Source of the DNA: Salinispira pacifica
GTDB taxonomy: Bacteria > Spirochaetota > Spirochaetia > DSM-27196 > Salinispiraceae
Assembly: GCF_000507245.1 (NCBI RefSeq)
Contig: NC_023035.1
Span: forward strand, 3,391,570 to 3,455,569
DNA length: 64,000 nt
Direction: 5' to 3'
Shown here: positions 9,130 to 17,129 of the stretch, piece by piece
Position numbering within the stretch: position 1 is the stretch's first letter
How the letters are laid out: the number at the start of each line of letters is the position of its first letter
Position numbers and translations under genes: made by a program
The notes under the pieces: generated by a model
What the model was told of the DNA's origin: nothing
Seen by the model: only the letters and a program-made list of their open reading frames with translations
Databases searched by the model: none

Positions 9130-10374
9130 ATGAATAATGATTCCAGGGTCGCAGCCGGCAGTCAGTCAGCGGATGAAATCAGCCTTGTGGACCTCCTTTC
9201 GGTCCTCATCCGTAACAGAAAGCTGATCATTCTCTTACCTGCAATCATCGGGGTGCTTACACTCATAGTGTTACTCATATCAGCCAAACTTCCTCCTGAA
9301 GCCTCCTTTCTTCCAAACAGCTACGAAGCATCCGCCATCGTCATGATAGAGGAAGAACGTTCATCCTCCGGGATATCTGCCGCCCTGGCATCTTCCGGCC
9401 TGGGAAACCTTGCCGGACTTGCAGGAATTCAAGGCTCAGGAGGCAGAAACTACGGCAGCCTGGCGGTTGAAATTACCAACATGAACAGCTATCTGGACTC
9501 CCTCGCCCTGCGTCACAATCTCGCTGCAGAGTTCAGTGAAAGTGACCACCCCCGGCATGCTGCCCGTTCATTTATCCGCTCCGGGCTGAACACCCAATTT
9601 GACAGTTCAACAGGGTTTCTCAGCGTTTCATTCAGCCATACAGACCCCGTCTTCTCCGCCGAACTAGTGAACTCGGCGGTTGCGGAACTGAAACTCTACT
9701 TCCAGGAAATGGGAATAGATCAAAACCGGGAGCAGCAAACCCTTCTGGAACAGAAAATTGCTGAGGTGCAGGGGGAACTTGAAGACCTCGAAAACCGCAT
9801 TCAGGAATTCCAGCGTAACTACGGGGTACTGTCGGCAGAAACACTTGTAACAGAACAGCTTTCCACCATAGGAAGAATCCGCTCCGAGCTGATATTAAAA
9901 GATATGGAAATCCGCACCTACCGGGATATGGTAAGCGTGGAAGATCCCCAGCTGCAGCAGCTTCAGGCGGAACGCAACAACTTAAGCGCCCTCCTTGATG
10001 AAATGGAAGGGGGCTACAGCGAATTTGAATCTGTTCTTCCCAGTCAGCAGGACATCCCCGAAATTGCCATGGAATACCAGAAACTCAAGCGGGAGATGGT
10101 GGTACAGGAAGAAATCTACACCCGCCTGGTCACACAGTATGAAAGCAGCAAACTCTTTAATTCCTCTGAAGAAGATATATTCAAAATCATGGAGTATGCA
10201 GAAACACCCATATCGCCCACAGGTCCGGACCGGAAAATACTGCTCATCGTAGCCACCCTTGCTGCAGGCTTCATGGCGGTATTCATCGCCTTCATCCTGG
10301 AATACATCAGGAAAATCCGTGAAGACGATACAGAACAATCCAAGCTGAAAGAAGCCTGGAACCAGGGCAAATAA
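9130..10374 (+). CDS. Wzz-type polysaccharide chain-length determinant protein
   Basis: 414 aa from the ATG at 9130, chosen because AGGAGG sits 7 nt upstream; an in-frame ATG at 9061 overlaps the previous gene but has no ribosome site. The order is a cytoplasmic stretch (SLVDLLSVLIRNRKLI), a membrane helix at about 30-52, a periplasmic Wzz domain with long coiled coil (about 190-330, EQKIAEVQGELEDLENRIQE), the PxxP region ETPISPTGPDRK, and a second membrane helix (LLIVATLAAGFMAVFIAFIL). There is no C-terminal tyrosine-kinase domain. It sets glycan length in a Wzy-type or ABC-type export system and is followed 15 nt later by the export protein. Confidence 0.9.
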   Translation: MNNDSRVAAGSQSADEISLVDLLSVLIRNRKLIILLPAIIGVLTLIVLLISAKLPPEASFLPNSYEASAIVMIEEERSSSGISAALASSGLGNLAGLAGIQGSGGRNYGSLAVEITNMNSYLDSLALRHNLAAEFSESDHPRHAARSFIRSGLNTQFDSSTGFLSVSFSHTDPVFSAELVNSAVAELKLYFQEMGIDQNREQQTLLEQKIAEVQGELEDLENRIQEFQRNYGVLSAETLVTEQLSTIGRIRSELILKDMEIRTYRDMVSVEDPQLQQLQAERNNLSALLDEMEGGYSEFESVLPSQQDIPEIAMEYQKLKREMVVQEEIYTRLVTQYESSKLFNSSEEDIFKIMEYAETPISPTGPDRKILLIVATLAAGFMAVFIAFILEYIRKIREDDTEQSKLKEAWNQGK

Positions 10375-10389
10375 CGAAGGAACATAGCC

Positions 10390-11601
10390 ATGAAAGCAAC
10401 ACAATCCATATTCACAACAGCCATCTTCTTTCTATTCATATGCCTGGGCGGCATTGCCTTTGCACAGGACAGCCCCAATCCGGACCGGAGCGCTGCAGCT
10501 GAAGAGGCCACAGCGGACAACTCCCGAATCCAGCGGGCGGAAGTATCACCCCTCTACAGGGTAAGCCCCGGGGACGAATATCTTCTGTATGTGGGGAATC
10601 AGAACAACACCCAACTCCCCCTCAGCGTGGAAAGCGACTACAGTGTACGACTGGCCTTTCTGGGTACACTGGATGCAGCAGGACTGAGTTACGCCCAATT
10701 CCGGGAACAGGTGTATGCCCTGGTAAAAGAAAGCTACCCCCAAAGCATACCAAGAATGAGAATACGCAACCTGGGCCGGTTTGAAGTATCCTTCTCAGGG
10801 GAACTCAGCAACGCCGGCACAACCCTGGCGGACGGACTCACCCCCCTGAGTGAAGTGCTGACTTCCAGACTCACCTCCTTTTCAGATACCAGAAATATCA
10901 GTATCCGCAGAAACGACGGCAGCAGTCTCACAGTGGACTACTTCATGTTCTCCCGTACTGGCGAAAGGAAACACAACCCCTATCTCCACTACGGGGACAG
11001 AATTGAAGTTGAACGTGCTCAACGCATCGTGCAAATTGACGGGCAGGTGTTCAGACCCGGGCGGTATGTGCTTACAGAAAAAGACAGTCTGACTGACATA
11101 ATCCAGGAGTATGCCGACGGACTGCGGCACAACGCAGACAGAACCCAGATCAGCATCTTTCATCTCAACGGCTCATCTGAAACAGTGGATATACGCCGGG
11201 AAGAGAAGGATAACAATATCCATATAGATCATTTAAGCAGGATATTCGTGCCCCCAGCCCACAGCACCTCCCAATCCATGCAGCTTGAAGGTACAGCATC
11301 CATGGAAACCATCGGCTGGATACAAGTAACAGGGGATGTCCAAACCCCCGGAAAAATCCCATTCTCATCATGGAACCGCCCGGAACAGTACATCAACCAG
11401 GCAGGCCCCCAGGGCCGCTACCGCTACAGCGTCTATTCACAAAACGGGGAGAAAAAGAGTAACAGAGCCCCCCTGGCTCCCATGGATACCATCGTCGTTC
11501 AGCAGCGCCCCGCACAGTGGTTCATGAACTCCTGGCTGGCCCCCACAGTATCGTTAGCCACAGGAATTCTCACCCTCATCAGTATGATCCTCAACTTCTG
11601 A
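10390..11601 (+). CDS. Outer-membrane polysaccharide export protein (Wza-like, SLBB domains)
   Basis: 403 aa. Signal peptide MKATQSIFTTAIFFLFICLG ending at AFAQ. The Poly_export domain is at about 58-140 (YRVSPGDEYLLYVG, VRLAFLGTLDAAGLSYAQF), followed by SLBB-like segments at about 210-245 (IVQIDGQVFRPGRYVLTEKD) and about 310-345 (IQVTGDVQTPGKIPF), and a hydrophobic C-terminal helix ending LISMILNF. Such proteins form the outer-membrane exit channel for capsule or exopolysaccharide. It follows wzz by 15 nt. No lipobox cysteine is visible at the signal-peptide end, unlike classical Wza. Confidence 0.88.
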   Translation: MKATQSIFTTAIFFLFICLGGIAFAQDSPNPDRSAAAEEATADNSRIQRAEVSPLYRVSPGDEYLLYVGNQNNTQLPLSVESDYSVRLAFLGTLDAAGLSYAQFREQVYALVKESYPQSIPRMRIRNLGRFEVSFSGELSNAGTTLADGLTPLSEVLTSRLTSFSDTRNISIRRNDGSSLTVDYFMFSRTGERKHNPYLHYGDRIEVERAQRIVQIDGQVFRPGRYVLTEKDSLTDIIQEYADGLRHNADRTQISIFHLNGSSETVDIRREEKDNNIHIDHLSRIFVPPAHSTSQSMQLEGTASMETIGWIQVTGDVQTPGKIPFSSWNRPEQYINQAGPQGRYRYSVYSQNGEKKSNRAPLAPMDTIVVQQRPAQWFMNSWLAPTVSLATGILTLISMILNF

Positions 11602-11618
11602 AAGGCCTGTTCTCGATT

Positions 11619-11882
11619 ATGCTTAAATACCCGGTACTGTTTTATATTCAGACAGGAATGGCTGATACCGAAGAGATTAGGTTCAGCCTTCCGGACTTTG
11701 ACTATGAACACCCCCAATCCTACCCCTGCCTGCAGCAGGCTTTGCAGGCGGCCCGGGAAAAACTCCAGGCTCTTGTGCAGGATATGCTGGAGCACAATCT
11801 TCATTTTCCGCCCCCGTCTCTTCTTAAGGATGTGAGAACCAAAGGAAGTATGGGGTCATATGTGGCTGCCGGGTATGACTGA
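11619..11882 (+). CDS. Orphan HicB-like antitoxin-fold protein
   Basis: 87 aa starting at ATG 11619. The pattern MLKYPVLFYIQ, then FSLPDFDYEHPQSYPC, then LQQALQAAREKLQALVQDML and FPPPSLLKDV follows the HicB fold: a strand at the start, the F-P-D-F turn, a helix of the ALxxAxExL type, then P-P/E-P-S. HicB proteins normally neutralise a HicA mRNase, but no hicA gene lies on either side and there is no DNA-binding C-terminal domain. It is 17 nt after the export gene on the same strand and may simply ride on that transcript. Confidence 0.6.
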   Translation: MLKYPVLFYIQTGMADTEEIRFSLPDFDYEHPQSYPCLQQALQAAREKLQALVQDMLEHNLHFPPPSLLKDVRTKGSMGSYVAAGYD

Positions 11883-11933
11883 TTGTGTGTCCAGGGAGGG
11901 GTGATACTTGCCCCCACAGGCGGTTTTGTAATT

Positions 11934-12212
11934 CTACTGTTCAACCAGCTGTCCGGAAATATACTTATGCAAAACACTTTTCACGAATGCTTGATACCGC
12001 AATCCTTCACGTGCTGGCCGTTCTTTTATCTTTTCCAATTCAAACAGATCAATTCTGATATTCATCTTTTTTTCTTTTGGGATAAATTGCTTGGCAGCAT
12101 GTTTTAGCTTCGCTTGATCATCCGCAGAAGGCTAGTAGGCATCTGCTTCATCCACATAATCAAACGCTTCCAACATTTGCTTATCTTCGTCATCTATATA
12201 TTCAGGATTCAT
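11934..12212 (-). pseudogene. CopG-type (COG5304-like) antitoxin with an in-frame stop
   Basis: Reading leftward from the ATG ending at 12212 gives MNPEYIDDEDKQMLEAF through DEADAY, then a TAG at 12135-12137, then PSADDQAKLKHAAKQFI, KMNIRIDLFELEKIKER and GLRYQAFVKSVLHKYISGQL to a stop at 11934. The second part is a very good match to the ribbon-helix-helix antitoxins whose core is (V/M)NIRI...DLExI...G.pYQt.....HKY..G. One codon (TAG) breaks an otherwise intact 92-codon gene. Its start overlaps the stop of an upstream frame by one base (TAATG), the usual coupling of toxin and antitoxin genes. Confidence 0.75.
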
Positions 12213-12296
12213 TACCTCTCTGCTCTTGAGAAAGCGGCACCCTGGCTTTCCTTGAAACAGGTAGCTACGATCTGGTATTTGCCCAGTACGATTCCA
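12212..12296 (-). pseudogene. C-terminal remnant of the partner toxin gene
   Basis: The frame ending at the TAA overlapping the antitoxin ATG reads GIVLGKYQIVATCFKESQG then AAFSRAER. It is open back to about 12296, exactly where sequence shared with the nuclease repeat units begins, and it meets a stop inside that unit. The position (immediately upstream of a CopG antitoxin, one-base overlap) and the truncation point suggest the toxin gene was cut by the arrival or duplication of the repeat element. The residues are too few to name the toxin family. Confidence 0.45.
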
Positions 12297-12309
12297 GCCC
12301 CACCGCTTA

Positions 12310-12338
12310 TTTACTGCAGCACAGCCCTGCACTATAAT
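12310..12338 (+). promoter_or_regulatory. Strong sigma70-type promoter directly abutting the start codon (leaderless)
   Basis: TTTACT at 12310-12315, a 17-bp spacer, then a perfect TATAAT at 12333-12338. Only six bases separate the -10 box from the ATG at 12345, so transcription should start at or next to the A of the start codon, and no Shine-Dalgarno sequence fits. The same arrangement is preserved before copies 2, 3, 4 and 6 (TATAAT at 13328, 14357, 15364 and 17438). Confidence 0.65.
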
Positions 12339-12344
12339 ACTCCT

Positions 12345-13208
12345 ATGGAGAAACGCAGGCCGCTGAACCCCATGGCAGATGTGTTCGTACGCTACCTGCT
12401 GGGGTCGGAAAGCAATAAAGACATTCTCATCGATTTTCTCAACGCCGTATTCTCCCACAAAGGCCATGAGCTCGTTGTGGACCTGGAAATCAGAAACCCC
12501 TTTAATCTCACAACCATCCAGGAAAGCAAAGAAAGCATTCTGGATATAAAGGCAAAAGACCGCAATGGCCGCTGGATCAACGTGGAGGTTCAAGTCAGCC
12601 ACGAACCAAGCTACGCCGCCCGCAGTCTCTACTACTGGGCTAAAAGCTACACAGACCAGCTATCCCGGGGCGACGTCTACTCGGATCTATCCCCATCTGT
12701 CTGCATCAATCTGCTGGATTTCACCCTCTTTCCGGAACTCTCCGACTTTCACAGCTGCTTCCAGATAACCGAAAAAGATCACAAAGAATACATTCTCACT
12801 GAACATCTGGAAATCCACTTCATCGAACTATCCAAACTTGATTTCACCGCCATACCCAATTTTGAAACTGCCATACTGCGCTGGTGTTATTATTTTAAAA
12901 ACGAAGGAAACATACAGGAGGATACCATGCCCGTACTTCTCAAAGATAATCCCGCAATCGAAAAAGCCCACCATGTCTATGAAGATTTCACATCTGATGA
13001 GCAGCTCATGGACATGGCCGAAGCCCATGAAAAATGGGTAAAAGACGTAAACACCCGCCTCAAAACCGCACGGCAGCAGGGGCTTGAACAGGGGCTTGAG
13101 CAAGCCAGGATTGAGGATGCGAAAAAGATGCTGCAGGAAGGATTGGATATTGCTCTCATTTGCAGAATCACCGGCTTGAATGAAGATCAGATCAAAAAAT
13201 TAACCTGA
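12345..13208 (+). CDS. Rpn/PD-(D/E)XK nuclease family transposase, copy 1 (intact)
   Basis: 287 aa from the ATG after the TATAAT box; the frame is open upstream to 12114, but that stretch is outside the repeat unit. It fits the Rpn/TIGR01784 family: N-terminal NPMADVFVRYLLGSESNKDIL, then a PD-(D/E)XK core with Asp67 (SILDIKAKD) and the Glu81-x-Gln83 motif (WINVEVQ), then an alpha-helical C-terminus. Residues about 245-256 carry two GLEQ units, followed by a tail of the type KKMLQEGLDIALICRITGLN. E. coli Rpn proteins are nucleases that promote recA-independent recombination; activity here is inferred. This is one of two fully intact copies. Confidence 0.9.
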   Translation: MEKRRPLNPMADVFVRYLLGSESNKDILIDFLNAVFSHKGHELVVDLEIRNPFNLTTIQESKESILDIKAKDRNGRWINVEVQVSHEPSYAARSLYYWAKSYTDQLSRGDVYSDLSPSVCINLLDFTLFPELSDFHSCFQITEKDHKEYILTEHLEIHFIELSKLDFTAIPNFETAILRWCYYFKNEGNIQEDTMPVLLKDNPAIEKAHHVYEDFTSDEQLMDMAEAHEKWVKDVNTRLKTARQQGLEQGLEQARIEDAKKMLQEGLDIALICRITGLNEDQIKKLT

Positions 13209-13291
13209 CATCCTGCCCCCCCCCCCGGCAGCTAGCGCCAGGAAATCCGCAGCCGCTTGAGCTGGGGTGACCAGCCGACTGCTTCACTAGT
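13209..13291 (+). repeat. Inter-unit spacer with poly-C hairpin (first of several)
   Basis: After the stop comes CATCCTGCC, a C run, and GGCAGCTAGCG. CTGCC and GGCAG can pair around the C run as a small hairpin. The C run is 11 nt here (13216-13226), 10 nt after copy 2, 11 nt after copy 3 and 6 nt after the copy-5 scrap. The hairpin could act as a weak terminator or be the end of the mobile unit; no T run follows it. Confidence 0.6.
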
Positions 13292-13339
13292 GCCCCACCG
13301 CTTATTTACTGCAGCACAGCCCTGCACTATAATACTCCT

Positions 13340-14238
13340 ATGGAGAAACGCAGGCCGCTGAACCCCATGGCAGATGTGTTCGTACGCTACCTGCTGGGGT
13401 CGGAAAGCAATAAAGACATTCTCATCGATTTTCTCAACGCCGTATTCTCCCACAAAGGTCATGAGCTCGTTGTGGATCTGGAAATCAGAAACCCCTTTAA
13501 TCTCACAACCATCCAGGAGAGCAAAGAAAGCATTCTGGATATAAAGGCAAAAGACCGCAATGGCCGCTGGATCAACGTGGAGGTTCAAGTCAGCCACGAA
13601 CCAAGCTACGCCGCCCGCAGTCTCTACTACTGGGCCAAAAGCTACACGGACCAGCTATCCCGGGCGACGTCTACTCGGATCTATCCCCATCTGTCTGCAT
13701 CAATCTGCTGGATTTCACCCTCTTTCCGGAACTCTCCGACTTTCACAGCTGCTTCCAGATAACCGAAAAAGATCACAAAGAATACATTCTCACTGAACAT
13801 CTGGAAATCCACTTCATCGAACTATCCAAACTTGATTTCACCGCCATACCCAATTTTGAAACTGCCATACTGCGCTGGTGTTATTATTTTAAAAACGAAG
13901 GAAACATACAGGAGGATACCATGCCCGTACTTCTCAAAGATAATCCCGCAATCGAAAAAGCCCACCATGTCTATGAAGATTTCACCTCTGATGAGCAGCT
14001 CATGGACATGGCCGAAGCCCATGAAAAATGGGTAAAAGATGTGAACACCCGCCTCAAAACCGCACGGCAGCAGGGGCTTGAACAGGGGCTGGAACAAGGA
14101 CTTGAGCAAGGGCTTGAGCAGGGGCTTGAGCAAGCTAAAATTGAGGATGCGAAAAAGATGCTGCAAAAAGGATATCCCATCGTCGACATCGCAGAAATCA
14201 CCGGCTTGAATGAAGATCAGATCAAAAAATTAACCTGA
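13340..14238 (+). pseudogene. Rpn/PD-(D/E)XK nuclease family transposase, copy 2 (frameshifted)
   Basis: Same gene as copy 1, with the same start and promoter. The frame breaks at 13662-13664, where the other copies have GGGG and this one has GGG. The first frame therefore ends at 13762 after scrambling from residue 108, and the rest continues in the original reading to 14238. The catalytic Asp67 and Glu81-x-Gln83 lie before the break, so a truncated nuclease domain could still be made. The C-terminal part has five GLEQ units and the alternative tail KKMLQKGYPIVDIAEITGLN. An internal ATG at 13921 could express the C-terminal 105 residues. Confidence 0.88.
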
Positions 14239-14368
14239 CATCCTGCCCCCCCCCCGGCAGCTAGCGCCAGGAAATCCGCAGCCGCTTGAGCTGGGGTGAC
14301 CAGCCGACTGCTTCACTAGTGCCCCACCGCTTATTTACTGCAGCACAGCCCTGCACTATAATACTCCT

Positions 14369-15244
14369 ATGGAGAAACGCAGGCCGCTGAACCCCATGGC
14401 AGATGTGTTCGTACGCTACCTGCTGGGGTCGGAAAGCAATAAAGACATTCTCATCGATTTTCTCAACGCCGTATTCTCCCACAAAGGTCATGAGCTCGTT
14501 GTGGATCTGGAAATCAGAAACCCCTTTAATCTCACAACCATCCAGGAGAGCAAAGAAAGCATTCTGGATATAAAGGCAAAAGACCGCAATGGCCGCTGGA
14601 TCAACGTGGAGGTTCAAGTCAGCCACGAACCAAGCTACGCCGCCCGCAGTCTCTACTACTGGGCCAAAAGCTACACGGACCAGCTATCCCGGGGCGACGT
14701 CTACTCGGATCTATCCCCATCTGTCTGCATCAATCTGCTGGATTTCACCCTCTTTCCGGAACTCTCCGACTTTCACAGCTGCTTCCAGATAACCGAAAAA
14801 GATCACAAAGAATACATTCTCACCGAACATCTGGAAATCCACTTCATCGAACTATCCAAACTTGATTTCACCGCCATACCCAATTTTGAAACTGCCATAC
14901 TGCGCTGGTGTTATTATTTTAAAAACGAAGGAAACATACAGGAGGATACCATGCCCGTACTTCTCAAAGATAATCCCGCAATCGAAAAAGCCCACCATGT
15001 CTATGAAGATTTCACCTCTGATGAGCAGCTCATGGACATGGCCGAAGCCCATGAAAAATGGGTAAAAGACGTAAACACCCGCCTCAAAACCGCACGGCAG
15101 CAGGGGCTTGAACAGGGGCTTGAACAGGGGCTTGAGCAAGCTAAAATTGAGGATGCGAAAAAGATGCTGCAGGAAGGATTGGATATTGCTCTCATTTGCA
15201 GAATCACCGGCTTGAGTGAAGATCAGATCAAAAAATTAACCTGA
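14369..15244 (+). CDS. Rpn/PD-(D/E)XK nuclease family transposase, copy 3 (intact)
   Basis: 291 aa, complete, with Asp67 and Glu81-x-Gln83 preserved and the GGGG run intact. It is nearly identical to copy 1 but carries three GLEQ units instead of two, and ends QEGLDIALICRITGLSEDQ. It shares silent differences with copy 2 in the first half (for example CAAAGGTCAT and GTGGATCTGG), so its 5' half is closer to copy 2 and its 3' tail closer to copy 1. That is a sign of exchange between copies. Leaderless promoter as in copy 1. Confidence 0.9.
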   Translation: MEKRRPLNPMADVFVRYLLGSESNKDILIDFLNAVFSHKGHELVVDLEIRNPFNLTTIQESKESILDIKAKDRNGRWINVEVQVSHEPSYAARSLYYWAKSYTDQLSRGDVYSDLSPSVCINLLDFTLFPELSDFHSCFQITEKDHKEYILTEHLEIHFIELSKLDFTAIPNFETAILRWCYYFKNEGNIQEDTMPVLLKDNPAIEKAHHVYEDFTSDEQLMDMAEAHEKWVKDVNTRLKTARQQGLEQGLEQGLEQAKIEDAKKMLQEGLDIALICRITGLSEDQIKKLT

Positions 15245-15375
15245 CATCCTGCCCCCCCCCCCGGCAGCTAGCGCCAGGAAATCCGCAGCCGCTTGAGCTG
15301 GGGTTACCAGCCGACTGCTTCACTAGTGCCCCACCGCTTATTTACTGCAGCACAGCCCTGCACTATAATACTCCT

Positions 15376-16066
15376 ATGGAGAAACGCAGGCCGCTGGATC
15401 AACGTGGAGGTTCAAGTCAGCCACGAACCAAGCTACGCCGCCCGCAGTCTCTACTACTGGGCTAAAAGCTACACAGACCAGCTATCCCGGGGCGACGTCT
15501 ACTCGGATCTATCCCCGTCGGTCTGCATCAATCTGCTGGATTTCACCCTCTTTCCGGAACTCTCCGACTTTCACAGCTGCTTCCAGATAACCGAAAAAGA
15601 TCACAAAGAATACATTCTCACCGAACATCTGGAAATCCACTTCATCGAACTATCCAAACTTGATTTCACCGCCATACCCAATTTTGAAACTGCCATACTG
15701 CGCTGGTGTTATTATTTTAAAAACGAAGGAAACATACAGGAGGATACCATGCCCGTACTTCTCAAAGATAATCCCGCAATCGAAAAAGCCCACCATGTCT
15801 ATGAAGATTTCACCTCTGATGAGCAGCTCATGGACATGGCCGAAGCCCATGAAAAATGGGTAAAAGACGTAAACACCCGCCTCAAAACCGCACGGCAGCA
15901 GGGGCTTGAGCAGGGGCTGGAACAAGGACTTGAGCAAGGGCTTGAGCAGGGGCTTGAGCAAGCTAAAATTGAGGATGCGAAAAAGATGCTGCAGGAGGGG
16001 CTGGAAATTGCTCTCATTAGCAAAATAACCGGGTTAAGTGAAGACCAAGTTCAGACACTGAAATGA
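15376..16066 (+). pseudogene. Rpn/PD-(D/E)XK nuclease family transposase, copy 4 (209-bp deletion)
   Basis: The promoter and ATG at 15376 are intact, but after 13 bases the sequence jumps to the region encoding RWINVEVQ. Against copy 3 the missing stretch is 209 bp (14382-14590) and lies between two copies of GGCCGCTG, of which one remains. Because 209 is not a multiple of 3, the native ATG is out of frame with the rest; the remaining frame is open from 15293 to 16066 only by reading through the spacer. The catalytic Asp67 is lost. The 3' part has five GLEQ units and a third tail type (QEGLEIALISKITGLSEDQV). The downstream flank is no longer repeat-unit sequence. Confidence 0.88.
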
Positions 16067-16228
16067 TGTTTCTACAGTACCGCACAGGTATTTTATCATA
16101 AAACCGACTATTCATTGGTAAAAGCATTTTTAATTTTTCCGAGATCCACATAAGTGAAGCATCCGCCGGCTCATTATACCTTTCCTTCTGTTTTACATAA
16201 TGCAATACACCAGATAAGAACAACGACT

Positions 16229-16642
16229 TCACTCAACGACGGCTACAACACAGCGGGCGAACTCCCGGAAGTCGTCAAGATGCATGCTGATAATGGAGTA
16301 AAGAATTTGAACATCCATTTCCTGATACTCGTGAACGGCAATATTGCGAAATCCTACCGCCCGGCTTAATCTGCCGGCCAGGTCGACATCCAAAATACCG
16401 GCGGAGGCAAGGTCCGAGAACCCCGCACTCATGCTGGAGGGTGCCCGCAAGCCTCTGCTTACCAGAACGTGGGCTGAAATATCAACACATTGCTGCACCG
16501 CCCTCTCAATATTGAGGACAATAATGTCCTGGGCATCCAGATCGGTGGACAAGATTTCCGCATCCTCAGGCTTTTTTTCTTCAATCCGCCTGATACAGCG
16601 ACGCAGGGACGCCAGCTTACTGAGTATGAGCTCAACGTTCAT
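16229..16642 (-). CDS. hepT: HepT-like HEPN toxin
   Basis: 137 aa, all-helical. The HEPN RNase motif R-x4-H-x-Y is present as RNIAVHEY (Arg99, His104, Tyr106). The DUF86-like body matches HepT: LDAQDIIVLNIERAVQQCVDI, then FSDLASAGILD. Known HepT proteins cleave RNA and are silenced by the partner nucleotidyltransferase MntA, which AMPylates the tyrosine of this motif. Its start lies 11 nt inside the mntA gene, so the pair is translationally coupled. It is on the opposite strand to the nuclease array that encloses it. Confidence 0.88.
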   Translation of the reverse strand: MNVELILSKLASLRRCIRRIEEKKPEDAEILSTDLDAQDIIVLNIERAVQQCVDISAHVLVSRGLRAPSSMSAGFSDLASAGILDVDLAGRLSRAVGFRNIAVHEYQEMDVQILYSIISMHLDDFREFARCVVAVVE

Positions 16643-17027
16643 CTATCCAGTCCTTCACACTTTCCTTCTGCGCCTGTAACACAGACGGAAGAAGATTTTC
16701 CCGGTAATCCATCGCTTTTATGGCAAGACTGCTGCGAAGCATCACATCTTCCACAAGCACTTCACCGCCAATGGCTTCACATAAAATCAGACCTTCTGCG
16801 CTGAATAAATCGATTACATCCACGGTTCTAAAGAGAACAGCTTCAACAGCGGTTGCCAGATCGATCTTCCGTTCTATACTCATCTCACCGGAGTGCAGGG
16901 CGATGGCAATATCAATATCAGATTCCGGGGTCATTGTACCTTGAGAAGCAGAGCCGAACAGTAATGCCAAGCGGACATCTGTATCAGTTTTTAGAAATTC
17001 TTGTGCCCCACGGGCTATGTCGTTCAT
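16632..17027 (-). CDS. mntA: MntA-like minimal nucleotidyltransferase antitoxin
   Basis: 131 aa from the ATG ending at 17027, chosen because GGGGAG lies 5 nt upstream; the frame is open to 17111 without a ribosome site. The GSx10DxD motif is GSASQGTMTPESDIDIAI with Gly25/Ser26 and the two aspartates at 37 and 39; a third acidic residue is likely in RTVDVIDLF. MntA proteins AMPylate HepT and so act as antitoxin. The antitoxin gene precedes and overlaps the toxin gene, the usual order for this system. The protein ends KESVKDWIDER and looks full length. Confidence 0.88.
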   Translation of the reverse strand: MNDIARGAQEFLKTDTDVRLALLFGSASQGTMTPESDIDIAIALHSGEMSIERKIDLATAVEAVLFRTVDVIDLFSAEGLILCEAIGGEVLVEDVMLRSSLAIKAMDYRENLLPSVLQAQKESVKDWIDER

Positions 17028-17129
17028 ATCGCTCCCCGCTGAAACAGCGCATTCCGTTTTACCGGTCTTTAATGGAAGTGTAGCATAGTTTCGACGGTTT
17101 TTTACATACACTCATACTTCAGGGGGTCG

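Noticed and set aside
11499-11804. 101-codon minus-strand frame opposite the HicB-like gene
   Set aside because: It lies entirely antisense to the end of the export gene and the HicB-like gene, has no ribosome site and no recognisable domain.
12114-12344. Upstream extension of nuclease copy 1
   Set aside because: The promoter and unit boundary lie inside this stretch and the other copies do not share it, so the ATG at 12345 is the start.
12132-12602. Long minus-strand frame reading through copy 1 and the antitoxin start
   Set aside because: It crosses from the antisense of the nuclease gene into the CopG gene's first codons; only the last 26 codons are meaningful, and those belong to the antitoxin pseudogene.
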